Under the pieces are notes generated by a model. That model was not told the DNA's origin. It saw nothing but the letters and a program-made list of their open reading frames with translations, and searched no databases. A program made the position numbers and the translations under genes. DNA of 64,000 nucleotides from DASUPK01 sp963736685. GTDB taxonomy: Bacteria; Actinomycetota; Thermoleophilia; Solirubrobacterales; 70-9. The DNA is taken from positions 62,001 through 126,000 of the forward strand of contig CAVTPZ010000037.1 in NCBI GenBank assembly GCA_963736685.1, in the 5' to 3' direction. This document shows positions 25,045 to 33,763 of this stretch, in pieces (position 1 is the first letter of the stretch; every line of letters starts with the position of its first letter).

Positions 25045-26702
25045 GCGGTCCGCGCGAGGTGCGGGCCCCGCGGGGGAAGGAGATCTCCTGTCGAGGCTGG
25101 CAGCAGGAGGCGGCCATGCGGATGCTGATGAACAACCTCGATCCCGAGGTCGCCGAGAACCCCGACGAGCTGGTCGTCTATGGGGGCACGGGACGCGCGG
25201 CTCGCTCCTGGGAAGCCTTCGACGCGATCGTCTCCTCGCTGCGCGGCCTGGCTGACGACGAGACCCTGCTGGTCCAGTCGGGCAAGCCCGTCGGGGTCTT
25301 CCGCACCCACGAGTGGTCACCGCGTGTCCTGATCGCCAATTCCAACCTGGTCGGCGACTGGGACAACTGGGACGAGTTCCGCCGGCTCGAGGCCGAGGGC
25401 CTGACGATGTACGGCCAGATGACCGCGGGATCCTGGATCTACATCGGGACCCAGGGGATCGTGCAGGGGACCTACGAGTGCTTCGCGGAGATCGCCCGGC
25501 GGCGCTTCGGCGGATCGCTGGCGGGAACGATCTCCCTGACCGCGGGGCTCGGCGGCATGGGCGGGGCACAGCCGCTTGCGATCACGATGAACGGCGGCGT
25601 GGCGCTCTGCCTCGAGGTCGATCCTGCCCATCTGGGGCGGCGGATCGAGACCCGCTACCTCGACGAGGAGGCCAGCGACCTCGAGGACGCGATCGCCCGC
25701 TGCCAGGCGGCCAAGCGCGAGGGGCGCGCCCTCAGCGTGGGGCTGGTGGCCAACGCGGCCGACTCGCTCCCCGAGCTTCAGAGGATGGGATTCGAGGCGG
25801 ACATCGTCACCGACCAGACGAGCGCACACGACCCGCTCAACGGCTACGTCCCCAACCTGATGTCGCTGGAGGAGGCGTTGAGGCTGCGGGAGGAGAACCC
25901 CGACGAATATGTGCGGCGCTCCCGCGCCGCGATCGCCGCCCACTGCGCCGCGATGGTCGGCTTCCTCGACGCCGGGGCCGAGGTCTTCGACTACGGCAAC
26001 AGCCTGCGCGCCGAGGCTGAGCTGGGCGGGTTCGAGCGGGCCTTCGCGTACCCGGGGTTCGTTCCCGCCTACATCCGCCCGTTGTTCTGCGAGGGCAAGG
26101 GCCCGTTCCGCTGGGTCGCCCTGTCCGGCGATCCGGCGGACATAGCCGCCACCGACCGGGCGGTCCTCGAGGAGATCCCGGACGACGAGCCCCTGCGGCG
26201 CTGGATCGAGCTCGCCGGGGAGAGGATCGCCTACCAGGGCCTGCCGGCGCGCATCTGCTGGGCCGGGTACGGCGAGAGGGCTCGGCTCGGCGTGCGCTTC
26301 AACGAGCTGGTGCGCTCCGGCGAGGTCTCGGCCCCGATCGTGATCGGCCGGGATCACCTCGACTCCGGCTCGGTTGCCTCCCCCTACCGCGAGACCGAGT
26401 CGATGGCCGACGGCTCCGATCCGATCGCCGACTGGCCGCTGCTGAACGCGCTGGTCAACACCGCGTCGGGAGCCTCCTGGGTGAGCATCCACGACGGCGG
26501 CGGCGTGGGGATCGGGCGCTCCCTGCACGCCGGGATGGTTTGCGTCGCGGACGGCACGGATCTCGCTGCGGAGAAGCTCGGGCGAGTGCTGACCAGCGAC
26601 CCCGGGACCGGCGTGATGCGACACGCGGATGCCGGGTACGAGAGGGCGATAGACGTCGCCGCCGAGCGCGGCGTGCGATTGCCGATGCGGGAGCCAGAGT
26701 GA
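25041..26702 (+). CDS. hutU: Urocanate hydratase
   Basis: A 553-residue enzyme from GTG 25041 that hydrates urocanate to imidazolonepropionate using NAD+ as electrophile. Characteristic segments are LVVYGGTGRAARSWEAF, TAGSWIYIGTQGIVQGTYE, the NAD-binding TAGLGGMGGAQPLA, VDRADPL-free core LDEEASDLEDA, and the active-site region GRDHLDSGSVASPYRETE. Length matches the family. The gene overlaps hutH and the following deformylase homologue by 4 nt each. Confidence 0.97.
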   Translation: MSGPREVRAPRGKEISCRGWQQEAAMRMLMNNLDPEVAENPDELVVYGGTGRAARSWEAFDAIVSSLRGLADDETLLVQSGKPVGVFRTHEWSPRVLIANSNLVGDWDNWDEFRRLEAEGLTMYGQMTAGSWIYIGTQGIVQGTYECFAEIARRRFGGSLAGTISLTAGLGGMGGAQPLAITMNGGVALCLEVDPAHLGRRIETRYLDEEASDLEDAIARCQAAKREGRALSVGLVANAADSLPELQRMGFEADIVTDQTSAHDPLNGYVPNLMSLEEALRLREENPDEYVRRSRAAIAAHCAAMVGFLDAGAEVFDYGNSLRAEAELGGFERAFAYPGFVPAYIRPLFCEGKGPFRWVALSGDPADIAATDRAVLEEIPDDEPLRRWIELAGERIAYQGLPARICWAGYGERARLGVRFNELVRSGEVSAPIVIGRDHLDSGSVASPYRETESMADGSDPIADWPLLNALVNTASGASWVSIHDGGGVGIGRSLHAGMVCVADGTDLAAEKLGRVLTSDPGTGVMRHADAGYERAIDVAAERGVRLPMREPE

Positions 26703-27271
26703 GCGTTCGCGAGGTCGTGGAGATCGGCGATCCGGTGCTGCGGGAGCGCGCCAGAGAGGTGAGTCCCGAGGAACTCGCCTCCCCCGCGATCCAGGAGTTG
26801 ATCGACGACCTGATCGAGACCAAGCGCACGACGCACGGTGCCGGGATCGCCGCCAATCAGGTCGGCGAGCCCGTGCGCGTGGCGATCGTCGAGGTTGAGG
26901 AGGGGAACCCCCGCTATCCGTACAAACCGCCCGAGCCGCTCACCGTGATGGTCAACCCGACGATCGAGCCGCTGGGAGACGAGACGGTCGAGATCAACGA
27001 GGGCTGCCTCTCTGTGCCCGATCTGCGCGGGAACCTCCAGCGCAGCCTCGAGGTCCGGGTCCGCTACCTCGACCGCGAGGGCGGCGAGCACGAGGAGGTC
27101 AAGCGGGGACTGACGGCCGGCAGCTACCAGCATGAGGTCGACCACCTCAACGGCACGCTCTTCGTGGATCGCGCCGATCCTCTGACGTTCGCGACCTGGG
27201 CTCAGTTCGACCGCCACCAACGTGACGAGTTCCTCCGCCGCGTCGAGCGGCTCACCGAAGAGAGCTCGTGA
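26699..27271 (+). CDS. def: Peptide deformylase homologue embedded in the hut operon
   Basis: A 190-residue metalloprotease-fold protein from GTG 26699. All three deformylase motifs are intact: GAGIAANQ (47-54, with Ile for the usual Leu), EGCLS (101-105, metal ligand C103) and QHEVDHLNG (H145, E146, H149). An extra loop EEGNPRYPYKPPEP lies between motifs 1 and 2, as in some second-copy deformylases. Canonical Def removes formyl from new N-terminal Met. Here it sits between hutU and hutF with GTGA overlaps on both sides. The pathway needs N-formylglutamate hydrolysis after HutF, and no HutG is present in the operon, so it may serve that step. That is inference; a housekeeping deformylase is the alternative. 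Confidence 0.88.
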   Translation: MSVREVVEIGDPVLRERAREVSPEELASPAIQELIDDLIETKRTTHGAGIAANQVGEPVRVAIVEVEEGNPRYPYKPPEPLTVMVNPTIEPLGDETVEINEGCLSVPDLRGNLQRSLEVRVRYLDREGGEHEEVKRGLTAGSYQHEVDHLNGTLFVDRADPLTFATWAQFDRHQRDEFLRRVERLTEESS

Positions 27272-28614
27272 GCGCGGAGCGGGCAGGCCCCCTCTGGTGC
27301 GAGCTCGCCTGGCTGGGCGGCGAGCGGGCCGAGGCGGGCGTCGTGCTCGAGGTGGATGACGATCGCATCGCGTCAGTCACCGCGGGAGTGGACATCCCTC
27401 CCCCCGGGGCGAGCGAATTCCCGGGCCTGACCATCCCGGGAATGGCCAACGCCCACTCACACGCCTTCCAACGCGCCCTGCGCGGGCGCACTCAGGCCGG
27501 TCGCGGGGACTTCTGGACCTGGCGATCGGGGATGTACGAGATCGCCGACCGAGTCGATCCGGACAACTATCTCGCCCTGGCCCGGGCGACGTTCGGGGAG
27601 ATGGCGCTGGCGGGCATCACCACGGTGGGCGAGTTCCACTACCTGCACCACGGCCCCGGCGGCGCCCGCTATGAGGATCCGAACGCGCTGGGGCTTGCGG
27701 TGATCGCAGCCGCTCGCGAGGCCGGGATTCGCATCACGCTGCTCGACACCTGCTATCTCCACGGCGGGATCAGCCGGGAGGCGGAGGGCGTCCAGCTTCG
27801 GTTCTCGGATGGCAGCGCCGAGGAATGGGCGAGGCGGGTCGATGAGCTCCAGCCCGCTGACGGGGCGCGGGTGGGCGCTGCGATCCACAGCGTCCGCGCA
27901 GTCGACCCGGAGGCCGCTGATCAGGTCGCGGCGTTCGCAGCCGAGCGATCATGGCCTCTTCACGCCCACGTCTCCGAGCAGCCGGCCGAAAACGAGGACT
28001 GCCTCTCCTCGTATGGCGCGACCCCCACCGGGATACTCGCCGAGGCGGGCGCTCTCTCGGCGCGCTTCACAGCTGTCCATGCCACGCACCTCGCCGATGG
28101 CGACCTCGAACTGCTGGGGAGCGATGGATGCGGCGTCTGTCTCTGTCCGACCACCGAGCGCGACCTCGCCGATGGCGTTGGGCCGGCCCGTCGATTGGCC
28201 GAGGCGGGGGCGCGGCTTTCCCTCGGCACCGACTCAAATGCGCTGATCGACCTGTTCGAGGAAGCTCGGGCGGTGGAGCTCGACGAGCGGCTCGTGACCG
28301 GGATCCGGGGAGGCCATTCCGCGGATGAGCTGCTCCAAGCCGCCACCGCGGAGGGATGCGCTGCCCTCGGCTGGCCCGAGGCCGGCAGGATCGAGCCCGA
28401 GGCTCTTGCGGACCTGGTCACCGTCGCGCTCGACGGGGTGCGCCTCGCCGGGACGTCCGTCGAACAGGCGCTCGAGTCGGTGGTGTTCGCCGCGACCGCG
28501 GCCGACGTACGCGACGTGATCGTCGGAGGGCGATTCGTGGTGCGAGACGGCGCCCACGTCGGCCTCGACGTTGCATCCGAGCTCACCGAGGCGATCTCCA
28601 GACTGTCTGCATGA
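27268..28614 (+). CDS. hutF: Formimidoylglutamate deiminase
   Basis: A 448-residue amidohydrolase that converts N-formimino-L-glutamate to N-formyl-L-glutamate and ammonia. It shows the metal-binding HxH in GMANAHSHAFQRALRGRTQ, FWTWRSGMYEIADR, the substrate-site LHAHVSEQPAENEDC, HATHLADGD and the final metal Asp in LGTDSNALIDLFEEAR. These are typical of HutF rather than of guanine or chlorohydrolase relatives. HutF commits the operon to the five-step route that releases formylglutamate. It overlaps the deformylase and hutI genes by 4 nt. Confidence 0.93.
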   Translation: MSAERAGPLWCELAWLGGERAEAGVVLEVDDDRIASVTAGVDIPPPGASEFPGLTIPGMANAHSHAFQRALRGRTQAGRGDFWTWRSGMYEIADRVDPDNYLALARATFGEMALAGITTVGEFHYLHHGPGGARYEDPNALGLAVIAAAREAGIRITLLDTCYLHGGISREAEGVQLRFSDGSAEEWARRVDELQPADGARVGAAIHSVRAVDPEAADQVAAFAAERSWPLHAHVSEQPAENEDCLSSYGATPTGILAEAGALSARFTAVHATHLADGDLELLGSDGCGVCLCPTTERDLADGVGPARRLAEAGARLSLGTDSNALIDLFEEARAVELDERLVTGIRGGHSADELLQAATAEGCAALGWPEAGRIEPEALADLVTVALDGVRLAGTSVEQALESVVFAATAADVRDVIVGGRFVVRDGAHVGLDVASELTEAISRLSA

Positions 28615-29780
28615 GCTCGCTCGGGATCGAGAACATCGGCGTGCTGGTCACCAACGACCCCACGCTCGGGGAGGGACCGCTCGGCGTTGTGCGAGGGGCG
28701 ACCCTGGTGTTCGAGGGAGATCGCGTGGCAGCCGTGGAACGCAATGGCGCTTCCACCGACAGCGGCATCGACGCAGGCGGCCGCTGCGTGATCCCAGGCT
28801 TCGTCGACAGCCATACCCATCTGGTCTTCGCCGGAGATCGGGCGGAGGAGTTCGCCGCTCGGCTCGACGGGAAGCCATATGAGGCGAGCGGCATCAGGGT
28901 CACCACCGAGGCGACTCGAGCCGCGAGCGCGGACGAGCTGCGGGAGCTGGCGAGGCGGCGCCGGGCCGAGGCGCTGCGGGCCGGAATCACCCATCTCGAG
29001 ATCAAGTCCGGCTATGGGCTGGACGTCGCCACCGAGCTAAGGCTGTGCGAGTTGGCCGGCGAGCTGACCGACGACGTCACCTTCCTCGGCGCCCACGCAG
29101 TGCCGGAGGAATACGACGGCCGGACCGATGACTACGTCGATCTGGTCTGCGGCGAGATGTTGGAGGCATGTGCGCCCCTGGCGCGCTGGATCGACGTGTT
29201 CTGCGAGCGCGGCGCCTTCGATGCGGACCAGTCGCGTGCGGTGCTCGAGGCTGGCCGGTCAGCGGCGCTCGGCCTGCGCGTTCACGGCAACCAACTCGGT
29301 CCCGGGCCCGGGATCGGGCTGGCGGTCGAGATGGGCGCCGCGTCGGTCGATCACTGCACCTACTTCGACGACGCCGACGTGGAGGCGCTCGCGGCGAGCA
29401 AAACGGTCGCCACCTTCCTCCCCGCGACGGACTTCTCGACCCGGCAGCCGTATCCCGATGCGCGCAGGATGATCGACGCCGGCGTGGAGGTCGCGATCGC
29501 CACCAACACGAATCCCGGATCGAGCAACACGACCTCGATGAGCTTCTGCATCGCGCTCGCCGTCCGCGACCTGGGGATGACAGTCGACGAGGCGCTGGGC
29601 GCCGCCACGGTCGGGGGCGCCCGCGCACTGAACCGCGATGACGTCGGCCGCCTGACGCCAGGGGCGAGAGCCGATGCTGTGCTCCTCGAAGCCCCGTCCT
29701 ACATCGACTTCGTCTACCGCCCCGGGGTGCCGCTCGTCGCCGCCGGCTTCGTTGGCGGGCGGCAGGCCTCCGCGGACTAG
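28611..29780 (+). CDS. hutI: Imidazolonepropionase
   Basis: A 389-residue amidohydrolase from ATG 28611 that opens imidazolone-5-propionate to N-formimino-L-glutamate. Motifs are VIPGFVDSHTHLVFAGDR (HxH), EIKSGYGLD, LGAHAVPEEYDG, HGNQLGPGPG and ATNTNPGSSNTTSM. It is the last gene of the overlapped operon. The order here is hutH-U-def-F-I, whereas catalysis runs H, U, I, F, deformylation. The next gene starts 81 bp downstream. Confidence 0.96.
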   Translation: MSSLGIENIGVLVTNDPTLGEGPLGVVRGATLVFEGDRVAAVERNGASTDSGIDAGGRCVIPGFVDSHTHLVFAGDRAEEFAARLDGKPYEASGIRVTTEATRAASADELRELARRRRAEALRAGITHLEIKSGYGLDVATELRLCELAGELTDDVTFLGAHAVPEEYDGRTDDYVDLVCGEMLEACAPLARWIDVFCERGAFDADQSRAVLEAGRSAALGLRVHGNQLGPGPGIGLAVEMGAASVDHCTYFDDADVEALAASKTVATFLPATDFSTRQPYPDARRMIDAGVEVAIATNTNPGSSNTTSMSFCIALAVRDLGMTVDEALGAATVGGARALNRDDVGRLTPGARADAVLLEAPSYIDFVYRPGVPLVAAGFVGGRQASAD

Positions 29781-29861
29781 CTCAAGGTTCGCCCTGCAAC
29801 TCCGCTGCCGGGGCTGGTCAAGCAGGCCCGGGGTTGCTTCCATTCCTGGTGAGGTAGTTCG

Positions 29862-31682
29862 GTGGCAAACAGCGGCAAGCGTCTGCCCTACATGCCCGGC
29901 CTGGATGGCCTGCGGGCCATCGCCGTGCTCGCCGTCTTCATCTACCACTTCCATAACGGCGGGGGCTGGCTTCCCGGCGGATTCCTGGGCGTCGACGTCT
30001 TCTTCGTCATCAGCGGCTACCTGATCACCTCGCTGCTGCTCAGCGAGTTCCGCAAGGAGGGTCGGGTGGACCTGGTGGCCTTCTGGCTGCGGCGGGCGCG
30101 GCGGCTGCTACCCGCTGTCGGGGTGCTGATCGCGGTCGTGATGGTCGCCGGCGCCTTCTTCGACCTCGGGCAGATCTCGACGCTCCGAGGCCAGGCGCTG
30201 GCCTCAATGGCCTATGTGACCAACTGGGACCTGATCCTGAGCCACCAGTCCTATTTCGAGCAGTTCGCTCGGCCCTCGCTGTTCCGCCACCTCTGGTCCC
30301 TGGCTGTCGAGGAGCAGTTCTACCTGCTCTGGCCGATCGCCTTCGCGTTCTTCATGACGCGCTTCGGTCACCGGCGAGTCGTGATCGGCGTGATCGCGGG
30401 AGCGATCGCCTCGAGCCTGCTGATGGCGATCCTCTTCGACCCGGTGAACCCGAACCGCGTCTTCTACGGGACGGACACTAGGGCAACCCCGCTGCTGATC
30501 GGCGTCGCGCTCGCCTTCTTCTGGCATCCCGAAAAGCTCAGGGCGAAGACCGGGAACCTAGCCCCCACCGCTCTCGACGCGCTGGGGGTGATCGGGCTGT
30601 CGATGATCCTGGTCACCTTCCTGACGGTCCACGACTACGACGTCTCCCTCTACCACGGAGGCTTCCTGCTGCTCTCGATCTGGACGGCGATGCTGATCGC
30701 CGCTCTCGCCCATCCGGCCGCATCGATCGGGCGCACACTCGGCAACCCCGGGATGCGCTGGCTCGGGGTCCGCAGCTACAGCTTCTACCTCTGGCACTGG
30801 CCGGTCCTGGAGCTGACCAGGCCCGGGATCGATGTGCCATTGCACGGCCCCGTCCTGTTCGCACTCCAGCTCGGCGCGACCCTGGCCCTCGCCGACCTCT
30901 CCTACCGCTTCGTCGAACAGCCCTTCCGCCGCTCGACGAGCTGGCAGCGGCCGGACTGGACCCGCATCGGCCGGCTCGGGATCGCGGTCGGCGTCACCGC
31001 GGTGGTGATCGTGGTCGGCTGGAGCGGCATCGTCCCCGAGGGCCGGCCGGGACAGCTGCACGTTGCGTCGGCCGAGATCACGCCGAAGAAGTCGAAGTAC
31101 ATTCCGCCTCCGGTCTCCCTGACCCGAGCCGTCTCCGAAGCGTCGGGTGGGCGCGTCCCCGTCAAGGCCGGAACGACCGCCAGGAGCCGCCGGGCCAAGG
31201 CCCTGCCCGTGCTGGCTCTGGGCGATTCGGTCATGGTCGACGCCAGTGGGGAGCTCGGGAGCCTGCTCGGACCCCGGCTCACGCTGAACGCCCGCGTCGG
31301 CCGCCAGGCCGGCGGGATCATCGACCTGCTCCACCGATACTCGGGCCACGGCGGGCTCCCGGACTACGTCGTCCTGCAACTCGGCAACAACGGGCCCGTC
31401 TACAGCGACGACCTCGAGAGTCTTCATGACGCCCTGAAGGGGGTCCCGCACGTCTTCCTGGTGAACGTCGAGGTGCCGCGCAGCTGGCAGGGAGAGGTCA
31501 ACTCGGTGCTCGCACAGGCGGCCGATGACTGGGGCCAGGCACGGCTGATCGACTGGCACTCGGTCGCCGATTCGCACGGCGGGATCACCACCGACGGCAT
31601 CCACCTGACCGAGAAGGGGATCGAGCTCTACTCGCGGCTGGTCGCCTCCTCGGTGCGGACCGCCGCCAGCAGAAACCGCTAG
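29862..31682 (+). CDS. Membrane O-acyltransferase with C-terminal SGNH domain (OatA/OafA type)
   Basis: A 606-residue protein from GTG 29862. Residues 1 to about 370 form an acyltransferase-3 domain with about ten helices, beginning YMPGLDGLRAIAVLAVFIYH and including LGVDVFFVISGYLIT and HLWSLAVEEQFYLLWP. The extracellular C-terminal part is an SGNH hydrolase-like domain, with nucleophile motif LALGDSVMVDA and the late DGIHLTEKG carrying the Asp and His. This two-part design transfers acyl groups across the membrane to cell-wall glycans or exported polysaccharide. Substrate is not evident. Confidence 0.88.
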   Translation: MANSGKRLPYMPGLDGLRAIAVLAVFIYHFHNGGGWLPGGFLGVDVFFVISGYLITSLLLSEFRKEGRVDLVAFWLRRARRLLPAVGVLIAVVMVAGAFFDLGQISTLRGQALASMAYVTNWDLILSHQSYFEQFARPSLFRHLWSLAVEEQFYLLWPIAFAFFMTRFGHRRVVIGVIAGAIASSLLMAILFDPVNPNRVFYGTDTRATPLLIGVALAFFWHPEKLRAKTGNLAPTALDALGVIGLSMILVTFLTVHDYDVSLYHGGFLLLSIWTAMLIAALAHPAASIGRTLGNPGMRWLGVRSYSFYLWHWPVLELTRPGIDVPLHGPVLFALQLGATLALADLSYRFVEQPFRRSTSWQRPDWTRIGRLGIAVGVTAVVIVVGWSGIVPEGRPGQLHVASAEITPKKSKYIPPPVSLTRAVSEASGGRVPVKAGTTARSRRAKALPVLALGDSVMVDASGELGSLLGPRLTLNARVGRQAGGIIDLLHRYSGHGGLPDYVVLQLGNNGPVYSDDLESLHDALKGVPHVFLVNVEVPRSWQGEVNSVLAQAADDWGQARLIDWHSVADSHGGITTDGIHLTEKGIELYSRLVASSVRTAASRNR

Positions 31683-31714
31683 GGGCGCGCCACCCGAGCC
31701 GCATGAGGCTAGAC

Positions 31715-31765
31715 GGCGGGCGCCTGTTTCAAAGCCGCAGAAATCGCACAATGCAGGCGCCCGCC
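31715..31765. repeat. 12-bp perfect inverted repeat with a 27-base loop
   Basis: GGCGGGCGCCTG at 31715-31726 is repeated in inverted form as CAGGCGCCCGCC at 31754-31765. It lies just after the acyltransferase stop and may help terminate that transcript, though the loop is long for an intrinsic terminator. A second hairpin with a T tract on the other strand follows immediately. Confidence 0.5.
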
Positions 31766-31781
31766 CGGGAGGGAAAAACGA

Positions 31782-31807
31782 GGGGCCCGGGCTCTCGCCC
31801 GGGCCCC
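31782..31807 (-). terminator. Rho-independent terminator of the PhoX-like gene
   Basis: On the minus strand an 11-bp perfect stem GGGGCCCGGGC / GCCCGGGCCCC with a four-base loop is followed by TCGTTTTTCCC, a U-rich tail. It lies 35 bp downstream of the stop of the minus-strand gene at 31842 and is the clearest intrinsic terminator in the window. Confidence 0.85.
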
Positions 31808-31841
31808 GTTGCCCCTTCAGGCACGTGCGCGGAGAGGTGCG

Positions 31842-33623
31842 CTAGTGCCAGTACTTCTCGTGGTGGTGATGCCGCACGAGGACCTCGTAGGTCGAGTTGT
31901 CGCCGTGCTGCTGGGTGTAGAACCAGTGCCAGTGCCCGTTGCGCAGATCCGGCACTTCCGCTCCCAGGATCCCGTTGACGCCTGGATCACCGTTGGAGAC
32001 GATCGCCCCCGTGATCTCGTTGTCGCCCTCGTTGACCCCGAACCCGGTCGGCGTCGCACTGCCGTCCAGCGTCGCCGAGGCGTCACGACCCTCCGCGAGC
32101 CAGCGCACCGGCTGGTTCGAGGGGTTCGAGTAGTCCCTGGTGACGTCGAGCGTGTAGCCCGAGTCCAGCGCGTTCAGCTGGCTGTGCAGCCCGTCACCCA
32201 TGTCCTGGACGAACGTGACCAGGTTCTTCGAGAGGAAGGTGACGTTGTCGAACGAGCTGTGGATGCCGTCCGGCTTGTAGAACAGGGACAGAGTGCCGGT
32301 GTTGGCGCTCGGACTGCTCTGGCTCAGCTTCATCGCCGAACCCCAGCCGCCGGCGGTGCTGTTCTCCGGGCTGTTCGCGTTCGTGTCGCCGGTCTCGTCG
32401 AAGAAGAACTGCTTGAAATCGGAGCCCGGCCGGAAATCGCCGTTCTCCGGTCGCTTGAACGGAGTCCCGACGTTGCCCGGGTGGGTCGGCAACGGCGTCT
32501 TCGCGAGGGTGTTCGCGTTGAACGGCGCGTTGCCGTCGACGCCCGTGTCGTGAATCGTCACCCACCGGGTCTGGAACGTGTTCCCGTAGGTGTGAAGCGC
32601 GACCTGGTCGGGGTTGTTGAGTGCCGCCTCGCTGTCGAACGTGATCGGCTGGTGCGAGGAGTTCAGGACCTGCAGGACCTGCAGCTTCCCCTGCGCGAGG
32701 TCCCCCTTGTGATTGGGGACGTAGCGGTAGATGAAGCTGTTCGGCCTCTTCGCGACCGTGCACTGAGGGACGGTCGGGGTCGGAGACGGACCGCTCGGAG
32801 GGCCATTGGTGCAAGTGGCGAATCCGGCCGGCGGCTTGTTCGCGCCGCTGATGTCCTCGGCGATCCAGAGGTTTCCGTGGTCATCGTTCTGGATGCCCTC
32901 GTAACCGCCGCGGCCGAGTGCACCTGAGACGTCATCGACGGTTGACGGGTAGCCGGGGGTCCCAGCGTACGTCGGGGCGCTCGTGTTCTCAGTGGTGTAG
33001 AGGAGACGATGCGCCCACGGGTCCCAGGTCGATCCATCGATCGTCGCGATCGCGTTGCCGGCCGAGTCCTGTGTGGCCAGCAGAGTGACGCGGTGAGCCG
33101 CGTCGGCGTCCAGGTTGATCCGGGTGATGTACCCGCACGCGAGCGACCCGACCGGGTGCGAGCAGTTCGCCTGCGTGCCCACTTCGTGCCCCTGGAAGAG
33201 GAAATGCGTGCCGTAGTTGTAGTTCGGATCAGCACCGGGCAGGCTGTGCTTGAACGTCAGGTAGGTGTTCTTGTCGGGCTCGGTCTTGTGCGCCTCGGTC
33301 GAGATGGTGGGAGGCGACACGGTGGTGTTGATCGCTGGGACCATCACCGGATCGCCGGCCGAGTTGAGGCTGTCATTGTCGTAGCCGTAGTACGAGGTGA
33401 GCGCCGAGGGGTTCTCGAGCTTGTTCGAGCCCTGGGCGACGACGAACTGCTTGAGCTCGGGCGACAGCTTGCTCGCCGGCGCGTAGCCGTTCGACTTCGT
33501 GTTGGGGGTCGGAACGTTGGTGAGAGTGAGACTGGGGGCGGCGGAACCGGCGGCGGCGAAGACCACTCCCGCCGCGATCGCTCCTCCGGCGATCAACGTG
33601 ATCGCCTGTTTCCTTCTGATCAC
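31842..33623 (-). CDS. Secreted PhoX-like protein (DUF839 family)
   Basis: From GTG 33623, which has the strong ribosome site AAAGGAG, the product is 593 residues. MIRRKQAITLIAGGAIAAGV is followed by a hydrophobic signal ending near GSAAPSL, so it is exported; the start has only RR without a full Tat motif. The body contains PhoX-type features such as GGYEGIQNDDHGNLWIAEDI and FKRPENGDFRPGSDF, expected for a beta-propeller with Ca/Fe-bound phosphatase centre. The metal ligands cannot be fully checked by eye. The C terminus is unusual: VRHHHHEKYWH, a natural His-rich tail. A terminator follows. A phosphatase role is plausible but unproven. Confidence 0.7.
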   Translation of the reverse strand: MIRRKQAITLIAGGAIAAGVVFAAAGSAAPSLTLTNVPTPNTKSNGYAPASKLSPELKQFVVAQGSNKLENPSALTSYYGYDNDSLNSAGDPVMVPAINTTVSPPTISTEAHKTEPDKNTYLTFKHSLPGADPNYNYGTHFLFQGHEVGTQANCSHPVGSLACGYITRINLDADAAHRVTLLATQDSAGNAIATIDGSTWDPWAHRLLYTTENTSAPTYAGTPGYPSTVDDVSGALGRGGYEGIQNDDHGNLWIAEDISGANKPPAGFATCTNGPPSGPSPTPTVPQCTVAKRPNSFIYRYVPNHKGDLAQGKLQVLQVLNSSHQPITFDSEAALNNPDQVALHTYGNTFQTRWVTIHDTGVDGNAPFNANTLAKTPLPTHPGNVGTPFKRPENGDFRPGSDFKQFFFDETGDTNANSPENSTAGGWGSAMKLSQSSPSANTGTLSLFYKPDGIHSSFDNVTFLSKNLVTFVQDMGDGLHSQLNALDSGYTLDVTRDYSNPSNQPVRWLAEGRDASATLDGSATPTGFGVNEGDNEITGAIVSNGDPGVNGILGAEVPDLRNGHWHWFYTQQHGDNSTYEVLVRHHHHEKYWH

Positions 33624-33763
33624 GAGCTTCTCCTTTGTTCGACTCGCGCGCCGGCGCTCCGAGGCCGGCGCGGCAGGGAGCGGCGACACTAAGAAGCCGC
33701 GCATCGCGCCCGGTTAAGGAGGTGGTCCCCCCGCGTATCAATTTTGTGAATGGGAAGGGTGGT

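Noticed and set aside
33540..33704. Upstream start for the PhoX-like gene at 33704
   Set aside because: The added 27 residues are Arg/Ala-rich without a signal, while GTG 33623 has a strong AAAGGAG ribosome site and gives a clean signal peptide.
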